Below, in pieces: positions 41,388 through 49,448 of a DNA stretch of 64,000 nucleotides (its first letter is position 1; the number at the start of each line of letters is the position of its first letter). This DNA is from CSP1-4 sp963777975 (GTDB lineage: Bacteria > Chloroflexota > Limnocylindria > Limnocylindrales > CSP1-4). The stretch covers positions 186,001 to 250,000 of the forward strand of contig CAVZSO010000009.1 of the NCBI GenBank assembly GCA_963777975.1, read 5' to 3'. A program made the translations under genes and the position numbers. The notes under the pieces were generated by a model. The model saw nothing but the letters and a program-made list of their open reading frames with translations, was not told the DNA's origin and ran no database searches.

Positions 41388-41975
41388 ATGACCGACCCGA
41401 TCGCGGACCTCATCGGCGACTACCGCGCGTTCACGGCGCTGCAGCGCGACCGCCTCACCGCGCGCGGCATCGACATCGCGCCGTACGAGCTGAGCCACCT
41501 GGCGGTCCGCGTCCCCGAGTGGGACCAGTACGTCCACCTCCGGACCCTCCTCGAGCGGCACGCGGTCGCCAACCGCGAGAACGTCTGGAACGGACGGCCG
41601 ATCTCCTTGATCGTCCCGTCCGAGCCGCTCCGCGTCCTCGACGGCCAGGTCGTCCCGCTCATCGAGCTCATCCCGCCCGTCCACCAGCGTGTCTACAAGA
41701 TGGGCCTGGAGCACCTCGGCGTGGTCGTCGGCGATGAGGTCGACGCCTTCTCCCGCCGGCACCGGGCAGCGCTGACCGGCCAGCAGTTCCAGAGCGCGGC
41801 GAACGAGCCGTATTACGTCCTGTTCGAGGACTTCACCCACGTGAAGTTCCACCGCCGCTCGCTGCGGGCGGCGGTCGAGCTAGAGGGCAGGACGTTCGAC
41901 GGCTTCTACCACGTCGACGACTGGGTCCCGCAGCGGCTGGTCACGGCGACTGGCCCGAACCCCCTGCCCCGGTGA
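41388..41975 (+). CDS. YecM/VOC-fold-like protein
   Basis: A 195-residue protein. ALQRDRLTARGIDIAPYELSHLAVRVPEWDQYVHLRTLLE, ISLIVPSEPL and KMGLEHLGVVVG, FTHVKFHRRSLRAAVELEG resemble the YecM family, which has a VOC-type fold with His and Glu at metal-like positions. Function unestablished. GGAGGTGA lies before the ATG. Its stop overlaps the GTG of the downstream cyclase (GTGA), so a link to cyclase signalling is possible. Confidence 0.7.
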   Translation: MTDPIADLIGDYRAFTALQRDRLTARGIDIAPYELSHLAVRVPEWDQYVHLRTLLERHAVANRENVWNGRPISLIVPSEPLRVLDGQVVPLIELIPPVHQRVYKMGLEHLGVVVGDEVDAFSRRHRAALTGQQFQSAANEPYYVLFEDFTHVKFHRRSLRAAVELEGRTFDGFYHVDDWVPQRLVTATGPNPLPR

Positions 41976-42829
41976 ACGAGCCTCCCGCCGTCGGCCGGCT
42001 CTTGGAGTCGGCAGAGGAGAGCGGTCCAGATCTCGCTCCGAACCCGAACGAGGCCATGTGGCGGGCGATCCTCGATGGCACGGATCCGACCTACGCACGA
42101 AATCGGGGCCGCCTGAAGCACCTCCCTGGGACGCCGCGTTGCAAGATGTGCGCCGCGCCATTCGGTGGCCCGGCCGGCATGCTGATGCGTTGGCGGGGTC
42201 GAGCGCCGTGGCCGAAGAACCCTGACTACTGCGGCGCCTGCTTCCAGCTGCTTGATCGGTACCACGGCGGCGCGGAGATCGAATCGTCCTTCCTGTTCGC
42301 CGATATCCGCGGCTCGACGACCCTGGCGGAGGGGATCACGCCGACCGCATTCCGGACCCTTCTCGACCGCTTCTATGACGTCGCCGCTCGCGTCCTCGTC
42401 GCCCATGACGGGATCGTCGACAAGTTCGTCGGCGACGAGGTGGTCGGGATCTTCATCCCGGCGCTCGCCCACGACGAGCATCCGGCACGCGCGATCGCTG
42501 CGGCGCGCGCGCTGCTCGACGCCACGGGCCATCTCGATTCCGGTGGGCCGTGGCTGCCCATAGGAGTCGGCGTGGCGACCGGAACCGCGTTCGTCGGGTC
42601 GGTCGGCGAGACCCACGCGGCGGTGATGACGGCCCTCGGCGACGTCGTGAACGTCACCGCGCGGCTTGCATCCGCGGCCGGGCCAGGCGAGATCCTCGTC
42701 AACGACCGGGCTGCGGAACGGGCCGGCCTTGAGACTGCCTCGCTTGAGCTGCGCCGGCTCGAGCTGAAGGGCAAGACGCAGCTGACCAACGTCTACGTCG
42801 TCCATGCCGAACGAGGATCAACCCCCTGA
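41972..42829 (+). CDS. Zinc-ribbon class III nucleotidyl cyclase (paralog 1)
   Basis: A 285-residue protein from a GTG start. Residues 50-95 hold two CxxC pairs (C57/C60 in RCKMCAAPF and C87/C90 in YCGACF), a probable zinc ribbon or small metal site. The cyclase domain (105-280) keeps the main catalytic residues: D111 (FLFADIRGST), D155 (FVGDEV), adenine-contact K151 and D224, and N227 and R231 (DVVNVTARLAS). It should therefore make cAMP or cGMP. No TM helix. The paralog lies 1.6 kb downstream. Translation is coupled to the YecM-like gene. Confidence 0.88.
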   Translation: MNEPPAVGRLLESAEESGPDLAPNPNEAMWRAILDGTDPTYARNRGRLKHLPGTPRCKMCAAPFGGPAGMLMRWRGRAPWPKNPDYCGACFQLLDRYHGGAEIESSFLFADIRGSTTLAEGITPTAFRTLLDRFYDVAARVLVAHDGIVDKFVGDEVVGIFIPALAHDEHPARAIAAARALLDATGHLDSGGPWLPIGVGVATGTAFVGSVGETHAAVMTALGDVVNVTARLASAAGPGEILVNDRAAERAGLETASLELRRLELKGKTQLTNVYVVHAERGSTP

Positions 42830-42845
42830 TGCCGGAAGGCGCCCG

Positions 42846-43250
42846 TTAGCGCACCCGTGCGGGCGGGGGTGCTCCCGGGACGAACCGACCAACCCGCAAC
42901 GCCGTCCAGGACGCGTCGATCGCCGCTTCCTCGAGCGGGCTCAGGCCGTGGCCGGCCAGGATCGTCCGCAACGATGCCTGAGTGAAGTCCACGCGACCCC
43001 GCGTCGGCGAGCAGATCCAGACCGCCCGCGGCATGGTCATGACCGTCCGGTAGCGATCCAGGAACCAGCGCACCGAGGCGGCATTCGAGACGAAGATCAC
43101 GGCCACGGTGGCGGCCGCAAATTCGCCCGTCATCCTGACGCCAGGCGGCAGCGGTCCGAGCAGCCGCAGCCACTCGATCGGAGAGAACCAAAGGGACGCG
43201 CCGGGATGGATGGCCAGCCTGCCGGCGAGGGTATTGTCGGTCATCGCCAT
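42846..43250 (-). CDS. DUF3052-like protein
   Basis: A 134-residue protein. The pattern GRLAIHPGASLWF, TVAVIFVSNAASVRWFLDRY, RAVWICSPTRGRVDFTQASLRTILAGHGLSPLEEAAIDASWTALRVGRFVP follows the DUF3052 layout (Rossmann-like half with a final ID-x-W-x2-L segment). Function unknown. GAGGAGG precedes the ATG at 43250; an ATG six nt later is also possible. It is convergent with the first zinc-ribbon cyclase. Confidence 0.65.
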   Translation of the reverse strand: MAMTDNTLAGRLAIHPGASLWFSPIEWLRLLGPLPPGVRMTGEFAAATVAVIFVSNAASVRWFLDRYRTVMTMPRAVWICSPTRGRVDFTQASLRTILAGHGLSPLEEAAIDASWTALRVGRFVPGAPPPARVR

Positions 43251-43465
43251 CGGCCTCCTCGACACTCGGCCCGGACTTGGATCCTGCGTCGATCGTAATG
43301 CCACGGATGCGTCCCGGCACCCGGCAGACTGATCGCCGCGTGGCATCGTGAGTCGAGGTGGCCGGGTGCTGAACGCCTGATGCCGGGCCGCGAGTCACGA
43401 CACTGGGTCTGGCCGACTCGTGACTTCGATGCCTGCGCCCGTTAATCTTCCGTCGGAGGTGCCAC

Positions 43466-43714
43466 ATGACGGTCCAACAGGCCCTGGAAGAGGCCATGCA
43501 CCACGAGACCTCGGCCGACGTGATGAACGCACTGGTCCAGCAGGGCGTGTGGATGGCCGACGAAGACACGATGACAGCGGCGATCCACAACGTGTACTGC
43601 GGCATCATGGCCGACCACGCCGAGCCCAACGACAAGGACCGCGATCAGGCGCGACAGTTGATCGCCGTCATCGGTCAGTCGATCAATACCGGAGCCGGGG
43701 CCGCAAAGGACTGA
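43466..43714 (+). CDS. Small acidic protein of unknown function
   Basis: An 82-residue helical protein (MTVQQALEEAMHHETSADVMNALVQQGVWMADEDTMTAAIHNVYC). No family recognised. GGAGGTGCC before the ATG and a TAATCT box about 20 nt further upstream support that it is expressed. Around 210 nt on either side hold no other gene that I can support. Confidence 0.55.
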   Translation: MTVQQALEEAMHHETSADVMNALVQQGVWMADEDTMTAAIHNVYCGIMADHAEPNDKDRDQARQLIAVIGQSINTGAGAAKD

Positions 43715-43922
43715 CTCGATCGGCTGCCCGCGATGCATCGCGTCCGCGAGGCGGGCCGAAGCAGGCCAGACGCTTCCTCGGTCAAGCCGGACGGACACCC
43801 GGACGATCGTCCAGCGTCGGGCCGCCGCGCCACCCCGGCCCCAACGAACCGCGCTGGCATCGATGTCGGCCTTCGTTGAGTCGCGTCGGGGCGGAGTCGT
43901 GACCAAGGCAAGGAGGGATGCG

Positions 43923-44303
43923 ATGCTGAGCGATCACCCGGTGTTTCCGATCCTGCTCTCGACGGACCTCGACGCCACCCGGACCTTCTACCACGACACG
44001 CTCGGATTGGAGATCCTCCGCGAGGACGAAGGTGATCGGATCGTCTTCCGCTGTGGAGCCGGGACGCAGCTCGTCGTGACGCTCAGCACCATCGGCACCT
44101 CGGACGCTCAGACGCAGATGGCATGGCGCGTGCCCGACCTGCAAGCGGCCCTCGTCGATCTCCGCGCCCGCGGTGTCCGCATCGAGGAATACGTGGCACC
44201 CGACCCGATCACCACGGATGGCATCGCCGACATGGGCCATTCCTGGGCTGCCTGGTTCATCGATCCGAGCCGGAACGTGCTCGCCGTCGTGCAGCCCAAG
44301 TAG
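43923..44303 (+). CDS. VOC (glyoxalase/bleomycin-resistance) family protein
   Basis: A 126-residue protein with the VOC fold: FPILLSTDLDATRTFYHDTLGLEIL, MAWRVPDLQAALVDLRARGV, and SWAAWFIDPSRNVLAVVQ in place of the usual D-P-x-G-N motif. Substrate unknown. AAGGAGG lies 6 nt before the ATG. One of several VOC proteins between 41 and 48.4 kb. Confidence 0.85.
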   Translation: MLSDHPVFPILLSTDLDATRTFYHDTLGLEILREDEGDRIVFRCGAGTQLVVTLSTIGTSDAQTQMAWRVPDLQAALVDLRARGVRIEEYVAPDPITTDGIADMGHSWAAWFIDPSRNVLAVVQPK

Positions 44304-44430
44304 TCGTCGATCGAGGACCTGCGGGGTCTCTTGGTGCTCGATGCCGGTGACTCCGACGAGGCGAGGCTGTCCTGATCGCTTCATCGAGAGCCCCGGCTGA
44401 AGCACGGGTAGAGCCTTTTGGATCGCGGCC

Positions 44431-44436
44431 TATCCT
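44431..44436 (+). promoter_or_regulatory. TATCCT -10 box before the second zinc-ribbon cyclase
   Basis: GGCCTATCCT ends 6 nt before the ATG at 44443. The intervening GAGGAG touches the start codon too closely for a normal ribosome site. Confidence 0.45.
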
Positions 44437-44442
44437 GAGGAG

Positions 44443-45234
44443 ATGACGGCACCGCCCGATCCCGGACTGGAGAGCGAGGCGTTCTGGCGCGACTTCCTGA
44501 CGCGTGGCGACTCGAGGGAGCGACGGGTCAGGCAGGTCTTCAGGCGCATCCCCGACGGGCCGCGCTGCAAGCTGTGCGCGGCACCGTTCGCGGGCGTCGG
44601 TGCGCCGTTCATGCGGATGATCGGCAAACGACCCTCCGACAAGAACCCGACCATGTGCAACTCCTGCTTCGCCTTCATGGTTCGGCACCATGGGGGTGCT
44701 GAGATCGAGGTCAGCTTCCTGTTCGCCGACGTGCGCGGCTCGACGGCCATCGCCGAGGGCATGTCGGCGACCAGCTTTCGCGGCTTGCTGGATCGGTTCT
44801 ATGCCACCGCGACGGCGGTCGTCTTCGACCACGACGGCAGCGTGGACAAATTCGTCGGCGACGAGCTCGTCGCGATGTTCTTTCCGCTCCTGACGGGCGA
44901 GCGGCACGCCACGCGGGCGGTGGCTGCCGCTAGGGCCCTGATGGTGGAGACTGGCAACGACGATGCCGCTGGACCATGGCTGCCGCTCGGCGCCGGCGTG
45001 CACACCGGTCCAGCATGGGTCGGAACGGTCGGTGACGCTGCGCACGTCGAGCTGACCGCGCTGGGCGACACCGTCAACACGACCGCCCGGCTGGCATCGG
45101 TCGCCCGGACCGGCGAGATCCTGATCACGATCGCAGCCGCCGAGGCCGCTGGCCTCGATCCGGCCCTGGAGCGCCGATCGCTCGACCTGAAGGGCAAGGA
45201 GCTGCCCACCGATGTCGTCGTCGTGCGAGTCTGA
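44443..45234 (+). CDS. Zinc-ribbon class III nucleotidyl cyclase (paralog 2)
   Basis: A 263-residue paralog of the protein at 41972. It has the same two CxxC pairs (C42/C45 in RCKLCAAPF; C72/C75 in MCNSCF) and the same HHGGAEIE-x-SFLFAD-x-RGST junction. Catalytic residues D96, K136, D140, D209, N212 and R216 are all present, so it is predicted active. It is a soluble protein. Two cyclases with the same metal-binding N-terminus within 3 kb suggest recent duplication and possibly different inputs. Confidence 0.88.
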   Translation: MTAPPDPGLESEAFWRDFLTRGDSRERRVRQVFRRIPDGPRCKLCAAPFAGVGAPFMRMIGKRPSDKNPTMCNSCFAFMVRHHGGAEIEVSFLFADVRGSTAIAEGMSATSFRGLLDRFYATATAVVFDHDGSVDKFVGDELVAMFFPLLTGERHATRAVAAARALMVETGNDDAAGPWLPLGAGVHTGPAWVGTVGDAAHVELTALGDTVNTTARLASVARTGEILITIAAAEAAGLDPALERRSLDLKGKELPTDVVVVRV

Positions 45235-45291
45235 TCCTGAAGCGGACGAGCTGAGGCGGACGAGCCTATCTGATGCGCGCAGCGCGCCGGG

Positions 45292-45675
45292 CTACATGCG
45301 CTGGACGATGTACAGCGTGTTCCCGTCCGGGTCACGCAGCGTGAACATCGGCGGCACGCCCGGATACCGAAGGATCTCCGCGTCGACGTCCACGGCATTC
45401 GCCACCATCGCGGCGTGGTCGCCCTCGGCGTCGTCCGTCGTGAGCCGGATCCCCGTGTCGACACCGACCGGTGACGATCCCTGCGGGGCGATCGCGATGG
45501 TCGTGGTGGCCCCGGCCGGCGCCACCTCGATCCACCGTTGTCCCGCCCCGAACGGGACGTCCCGCGTGACCTCGAAGCCGAGGACGCCGGTGTAGAAGGC
45601 CAAGGAACGGTCTTGATCGACGGTCGGGACGGCGACCGTGCCGACCTGCGTGATCGATGTCGTGCGGGAGGTCAT
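45292..45675 (-). CDS. VOC family protein
   Basis: A 127-residue VOC protein: VGTVAVPTVDQDRSLAFYTGVLGFEV, RWIEVAPAGATTTIAI, GIRLTTDD and the closing TLRDPDGNTLYIVQ with the Asp-Pro-x-Gly-Asn motif. Similar proteins are glyoxalase-like or antibiotic-binding; no substrate can be assigned. AAGGA precedes the ATG at 45675. Confidence 0.87.
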   Translation of the reverse strand: MTSRTTSITQVGTVAVPTVDQDRSLAFYTGVLGFEVTRDVPFGAGQRWIEVAPAGATTTIAIAPQGSSPVGVDTGIRLTTDDAEGDHAAMVANAVDVDAEILRYPGVPPMFTLRDPDGNTLYIVQRM

Positions 45676-45775
45676 CGGCGTCCTTCCATGTAGCGGGTGC
45701 CGGAGTCTCGACCCGGTGTCGGCCCTGAGCCCGTCCGGCCGATGATGCCACCGACTCCGACGAAGCGGCGTCTGA

Positions 45776-46174
45776 CTAGGTCGCGATCTCCCAGATGTGG
45801 CCGCCGGGATCGACGAAGCTCGCCGTTCGCACACCCCACGGCCGATCGATGGGCCCGTTCAGCAGGGTCACGCCACGCCTGGCGAGCTCCGCGCAGGTGG
45901 CATCCACGTCCTCGACGTTGATGGTCAGCTGGAGGCGGGATCCACCTTCACGCGCCGCCACGACGGCGGGCTCGATGAGGTCCCGCGCTGCTGGTTCCGT
46001 TAGCAGGTTGACGAGCGTGCTGCCGAACCCGAAGACCGCCGAGTCCTCGTCCTCGAAGACGACCGGCAGGCCGAAGACCCGCTGGTAGAACTCCCTGCTC
46101 GCCGCCAGATCGTCGACGAACAACGTGATGGCACCGATCGCCTTCGGCCATGCAACCGCATCCGTATCTTCCAT
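45776..46174 (-). CDS. VOC family protein
   Basis: A 132-residue VOC protein: AIGAITLFVDDLAASREFYQRVFGLPVVFEDEDSAVFGFG, LTINVEDVDATCAELARRGV and SFVDPGGHIWEI. It follows the OsmC gene on the same strand, with CAGGAG before the ATG. Substrate unknown. Confidence 0.87.
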   Translation of the reverse strand: MEDTDAVAWPKAIGAITLFVDDLAASREFYQRVFGLPVVFEDEDSAVFGFGSTLVNLLTEPAARDLIEPAVVAAREGGSRLQLTINVEDVDATCAELARRGVTLLNGPIDRPWGVRTASFVDPGGHIWEIAT

Positions 46175-46198
46175 GACGCACTCCTGACTGGTGACGAC

Positions 46199-46606
46199 CT
46201 AGGATCGGCGCAATCGCACATCGGTCCCTCGGCGGATGGAGTTGGGGATCTCGGCGATGTCGTCGACGAACGCCACCAGGTCGACCAGCGCCTGCTCAGG
46301 AGCGTCGCCCGTGATCTCCACGTCGTACTCGATCGACGTCGATGTCGCGGGATCGCCGACATAGTCGCTGCTTGCCGTGACCCGCACGCGATCGAGGCGG
46401 ATGCCACGCTTCGAAGCCTCTCGGAAGAGGTCGTTCGAGACGCAGCCGGCAACCGCGAGGTTGAGCAGCTGGCCGCCACTGAAGCCGCGGCCACCGCCCC
46501 CCACCGCCGTCGGCCGATCGACGACGACCGTCACCGACCCCGCCGACCCAAGAGCGGTCGGGCCGCCGTCGACCGATCGCACCTCGACTCGATAGGCGTC
46601 AGACAT
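46199..46606 (-). CDS. OsmC-family protein
   Basis: A 135-residue OsmC-like protein: YRVEVRSVDGGPTALGSAGSVTVVVDRP, GFSGGQLLNLAVAGCVSNDLFREA (the first reactive Cys in AGC) and RVRVTASSDYVGD. The second Cys of peroxide-reducing OsmC/Ohr proteins is not evident, so peroxidase activity is doubtful. It overlaps the end of the FAD oxidase gene by 8 nt. Confidence 0.82.
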   Translation of the reverse strand: MSDAYRVEVRSVDGGPTALGSAGSVTVVVDRPTAVGGGGRGFSGGQLLNLAVAGCVSNDLFREASKRGIRLDRVRVTASSDYVGDPATSTSIEYDVEITGDAPEQALVDLVAFVDDIAEIPNSIRRGTDVRLRRS

Positions 46607-47983
46607 CCCGGTGCTCGGCCCCGGGCGGGATGTTCTGGTTGCTGCGGAAGAGATTGGTCGGATCGTAGGTGGCCTTGACGGCCCGCAGGCGCTCCCACGT
46701 CGCGCCCGGATAGGCCGCTCGGACGCGTGCCTCGCCCTCGTCGGTCAGGAAGTTGACATAGGCACCGTCGTCGCCCTGGCGCAGGGCAGCCGCGAAGTCG
46801 GTCACCCAGGCCTCGCGCACGATCCGGTCGTCCGGGCCATCGTAGAAGGCCGCCAGGCTGACGAGGATCCGACTCTGTCGGTGTGCAAAGGCCGTGGCGT
46901 CGACCGGGACTCGAGCGGCCGCCCCGCCCAGGACCGCGGAGCTGTGCGACCCGCAGGCTCGCGTCCGAGGCCTCGAGCCGTTCCACGATCGATCGTGCCG
47001 TCGTCCGATCGACATGATCCAGGAACATCGTGTGGGCGACCGCGGTCGGGTGGTAGTCGGGATCCTCGGGACCGTAGATCTCCGGGTAGGGCATCGCCTT
47101 GACCATGTCGGCGATGGGCGTCGCCAGCGCACGGAACGGCGCCATCGCCGCCTCGCCCGCCTCGAGCGGACCGACGTGACACAGGATGGCCAGGATGACG
47201 ACCTGGCCGACGTGCTCCTCGGGCACGAACGGCATCGGCGGGCAGTTCATGACGTTGGCGATGGTCGAGACGGACTCCGGCGCGCCCTCAGCGGCCGCGA
47301 TGAAGCCGGCCAGCGTGTCGGGCGTCGCAGGCAGGATGAGCATGCCACCGACGATCTGGCCGACCTCATGGAGTCGGTAGTTGAAGCGGGTCACGACACC
47401 GAAGTTGCCGCCGCCGCCACGGATCGCCCAGAACAGGTCCGGGTGGCTGACCGCGTCGGCCCGGAGGAGCGCGCCGTCGGCGGTCACGATCTCGGCGGCC
47501 AGCAACGAGTCGATGGTCAGGCCATGGGCGCGCACGAGGTAGCCGATCCCGCCGCCGAGGGTGATGCCACCGAGCCCGACCGACGCGGTGTCGCCAAAGC
47601 CGGTGGCCAACCCGTACGCTCCGACCGCGGTCGTGTACTCACCGGCCGTCAGCCCCGACTCCGCCCAGGCCGTGCGGCCCTGGACGTCGATCTCGATCGC
47701 GTGCATGGCTCGCATGTCGATGACGATGCCGTCGTCGATCACGCCGTGACCGGCACCACTATGTCCGCCGCTCCGAACGGCCAGCGGGAGCCCGGTCTCA
47801 CGCGCCAGTGCGATGACCCGCGCGACGTCGCCGGCATCGGCGACCTGGACGATGAGCGCCGGACGTCGATCGACGTCCCCGAGGGTGACGGCGCGTGCGG
47901 CATCGAAGTCGGGGTCGTCGGGCGTGATGACCCGTCCGGTGATCTGCGTCTGGAGGGTCGGGGAGGGCCAGCAGGTCGGTCAT
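46599..47983 (-). CDS. FAD-linked oxidase, berberine-bridge-enzyme type (two apparent frameshifts)
   Basis: FAD_binding_4 protein. Corrected N-terminus: MTDLLALP then LQTQITGRVITPDDPDFDAARAV, RPALIVQVADAGDVARVIALARETGLPLAVRSGGHSGAGHG (the His of GGH binds FAD covalently), SVGLGGITLGGGIGYLVRAHGL and WAIRGGGGNFGVVTRF. A BBE C-terminus follows in a second frame (YVNFLTDEGEARVRAAYPGATWERLRAVKATYDPTNLF). One extra base near 47955 and one near 46934 must be removed; corrected length about 461 residues. A second covalent FAD Cys is not seen. Substrate unknown. TAGCAT lies 6 nt before the ATG. Confidence 0.85.
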
Positions 47984-47989
47984 GACTCC

Positions 47990-47995
47990 ATGCTA
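47990..47995 (-). promoter_or_regulatory. TAGCAT -10 box before the FAD oxidase gene
   Basis: GGCTAGCAT on the minus strand, then GGAGTC and the ATG at 47983 (6-nt gap). Confidence 0.45.
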
Positions 47996-48002
47996 GCCAG
48001 CA

Positions 48003-48377
48003 TCAGGCATCCGGTTCGTACAGGTTGAGCAGGTTGCCGTCGGGATCACGGAGGTTGGCGTACGCGCCCCAGGCCTCACGCCCGCGCTCGGTGAAGACGA
48101 CGCCACGGCCTTCCAGCCGCTCGATGGCCGCCTCGAGCCCTTCGACGCGGAAGGCCGGCACGATCGCGACACGCTCATGCTCGACGGGCTCGGCGTCTTG
48201 CGTCCCGAAGAGCTCGAGTCGCATGCCGCCAGCGTCGAAGGCCGCCCAGTCGACGCCGGGCTCGTGGAGCTCGGGATCGGGATCCTCGTCGATCGAGCTC
48301 AGACCGAGCACGTCACGGTAGAAGGCGAGCATGGCCGGGAAGTCGGCCGTCGAGATGAGCACGATGTCGAGCCGCAC
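48003..48377 (-). CDS. VOC family protein
   Basis: A 124-residue VOC protein from a GTG start: DIVLISTADFPAMLAFYRDVLGLSSI, MRLELFG, VPAFRVEGLEAAIERLEGRGVVF and LRDPDGNLLNLYEP with the Asp-Pro-Asp-Gly-Asn motif. It is upstream of the FAD oxidase on the same strand, 20 nt before that gene's start. Substrate unknown. Confidence 0.87.
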   Translation of the reverse strand: MRLDIVLISTADFPAMLAFYRDVLGLSSIDEDPDPELHEPGVDWAAFDAGGMRLELFGTQDAEPVEHERVAIVPAFRVEGLEAAIERLEGRGVVFTERGREAWGAYANLRDPDGNLLNLYEPDA

Positions 48378-48470
48378 GGGGGCATGGTCGCAGACGCGTC
48401 AAAGTGCCACGACGTCGCGGGCACGCCGCCACGGTCCGAGATCGGCTACCGAACCAGCCCGGGCCGATCT

Positions 48471-48653
48471 TCAGTGCTTGTGGTCGTGCGGTCGCTCGTA
48501 GAGGTCGGCCTGCTGCTCGGTGTCGGACTTGTGCGTGTTCGACGGGCCGTCGAGGTCGCGCATGCCCGGGCGGTGACCGCCGACGAACATGTAGATGATC
48601 GTGCCGACCAGGAACAGGGCCAGGAGGAAGAGACCCACATAGAAGCCAGCCAT
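48471..48653 (-). CDS. Small single-pass membrane protein
   Basis: A 60-residue protein with one TM helix (about 3-24, FYVGLFLLALFLVGTIIYMFVG) and a charged, His-rich C-terminal tail (ERPHDHKH) that could bind metal. Family not recognised. A TACACT box 6 nt before the ATG supports it as a real gene. Confidence 0.7.
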   Translation of the reverse strand: MAGFYVGLFLLALFLVGTIIYMFVGGHRPGMRDLDGPSNTHKSDTEQQADLYERPHDHKH

Positions 48654-48659
48654 GCGCGC

Positions 48660-48665
48660 AGTGTA
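48660..48665 (-). promoter_or_regulatory. TACACT -10 box before the small membrane protein
   Basis: CGCTACACT on the minus strand is followed by GCGCGC and the ATG at 48653. Confidence 0.5.
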
Positions 48666-48835
48666 GCGGCGCGCACGCCATGCAGGGCGTTGATCCCGCT
48701 CGAGATCGAGGGCGACGCCGGAAGCTCGGAAGGCGCGATGGACCTACCGCGAGACGCAGCCGACTGCTATCGTGGCGGCGCCATCGGAACGCGGATCGTC
48801 GCGCCATCCGTTCAGGCGACGAGAGAGGGAACCGC

Positions 48836-49220
48836 ATGAAGCGACCGATCGGTATCACGCTGCTGGGCATCCTGTCCCTGGCGGCGGGCATCTCATTCCT
48901 GTTGCTCGGTCTCCAGCTGATGGGCGCCGTGACCTTCGGGCCGCTCCAGTCGGGATCGGGCGTCTGGGCCTATGGCCTGCTCGGTGACGCTCACCGGCCT
49001 CGCCTTCGCCGCCGCGGGCTTCGCGTTCTGGAGCCTCCAGCCCTGGGCCTGGCTCTTCGGCCACATCCTGGCCATCTTCGGCCTCCTGGAGGCGGTCCTC
49101 GTCTGGCTCTCGAGTGGAGACTTCGGGGCTGGGGTGGCGACGGGCCTGTTCCCGTTGCTGGTCCTCTGGTACCTGAACCGCGGGCCCGTCAAGGCGGCCT
49201 TCGGCCAGGCCGACGCCTAG
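48836..49220 (+). CDS. Four-helix membrane protein of the MKRPIG group (one apparent frameshift)
   Basis: Starts MKRPIGITLLGILSLAAGISFLLLGLQLMG. After the codons for WAYGLL the frame breaks near 48983; removing one C continues SVTLTGLAFAAAGFAFWSLQPWAWLFGHILAIFGLLEAVLVWLSSGDFG. Corrected length about 127 residues with four TM helices. The start and helix pattern resemble the protein at 55449-55997, so they are probably paralogs. Function unknown. Confidence 0.75.
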
Positions 49221-49258
49221 AACCACCGCCGATGGCGCGCTGATCGCGCCAGGATCTC

Positions 49259-49292
49259 GGGGCCGTCCGCGCCAGGTGGCGTCGGCGGCCCC
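49259..49292 (+). terminator. Hairpin after the four-helix membrane protein gene
   Basis: GGGGCCG pairs with CGGCCCC (7 bp), enclosing a second helix CGCC/GGCG with an AGGT loop. A smaller hairpin GGCGCG/CGCGCC lies just before it (49234-49250). There is little T content after the stem. Confidence 0.6.
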
Positions 49293-49448
49293 GTTCGCTG
49301 TCCCGCCGTGCCCGGCGAGCGGCGGCTGGTGCCACATCTTCCCGACTCTTGACGCTGGTACCTGGCGGCACCACACTCGGGCCGAGGCGAGGCAGCGCTT
49401 GATGGCCGGCGCCTGACCGGAACCGAAGTCGAGGGTCGGGTACCCAGC

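Noticed and set aside
49293..49448. Riboswitch upstream of codA-codB
   Set aside because: The gap holds a terminator-like hairpin of the preceding gene and no recognisable purine, guanidine or other riboswitch core.
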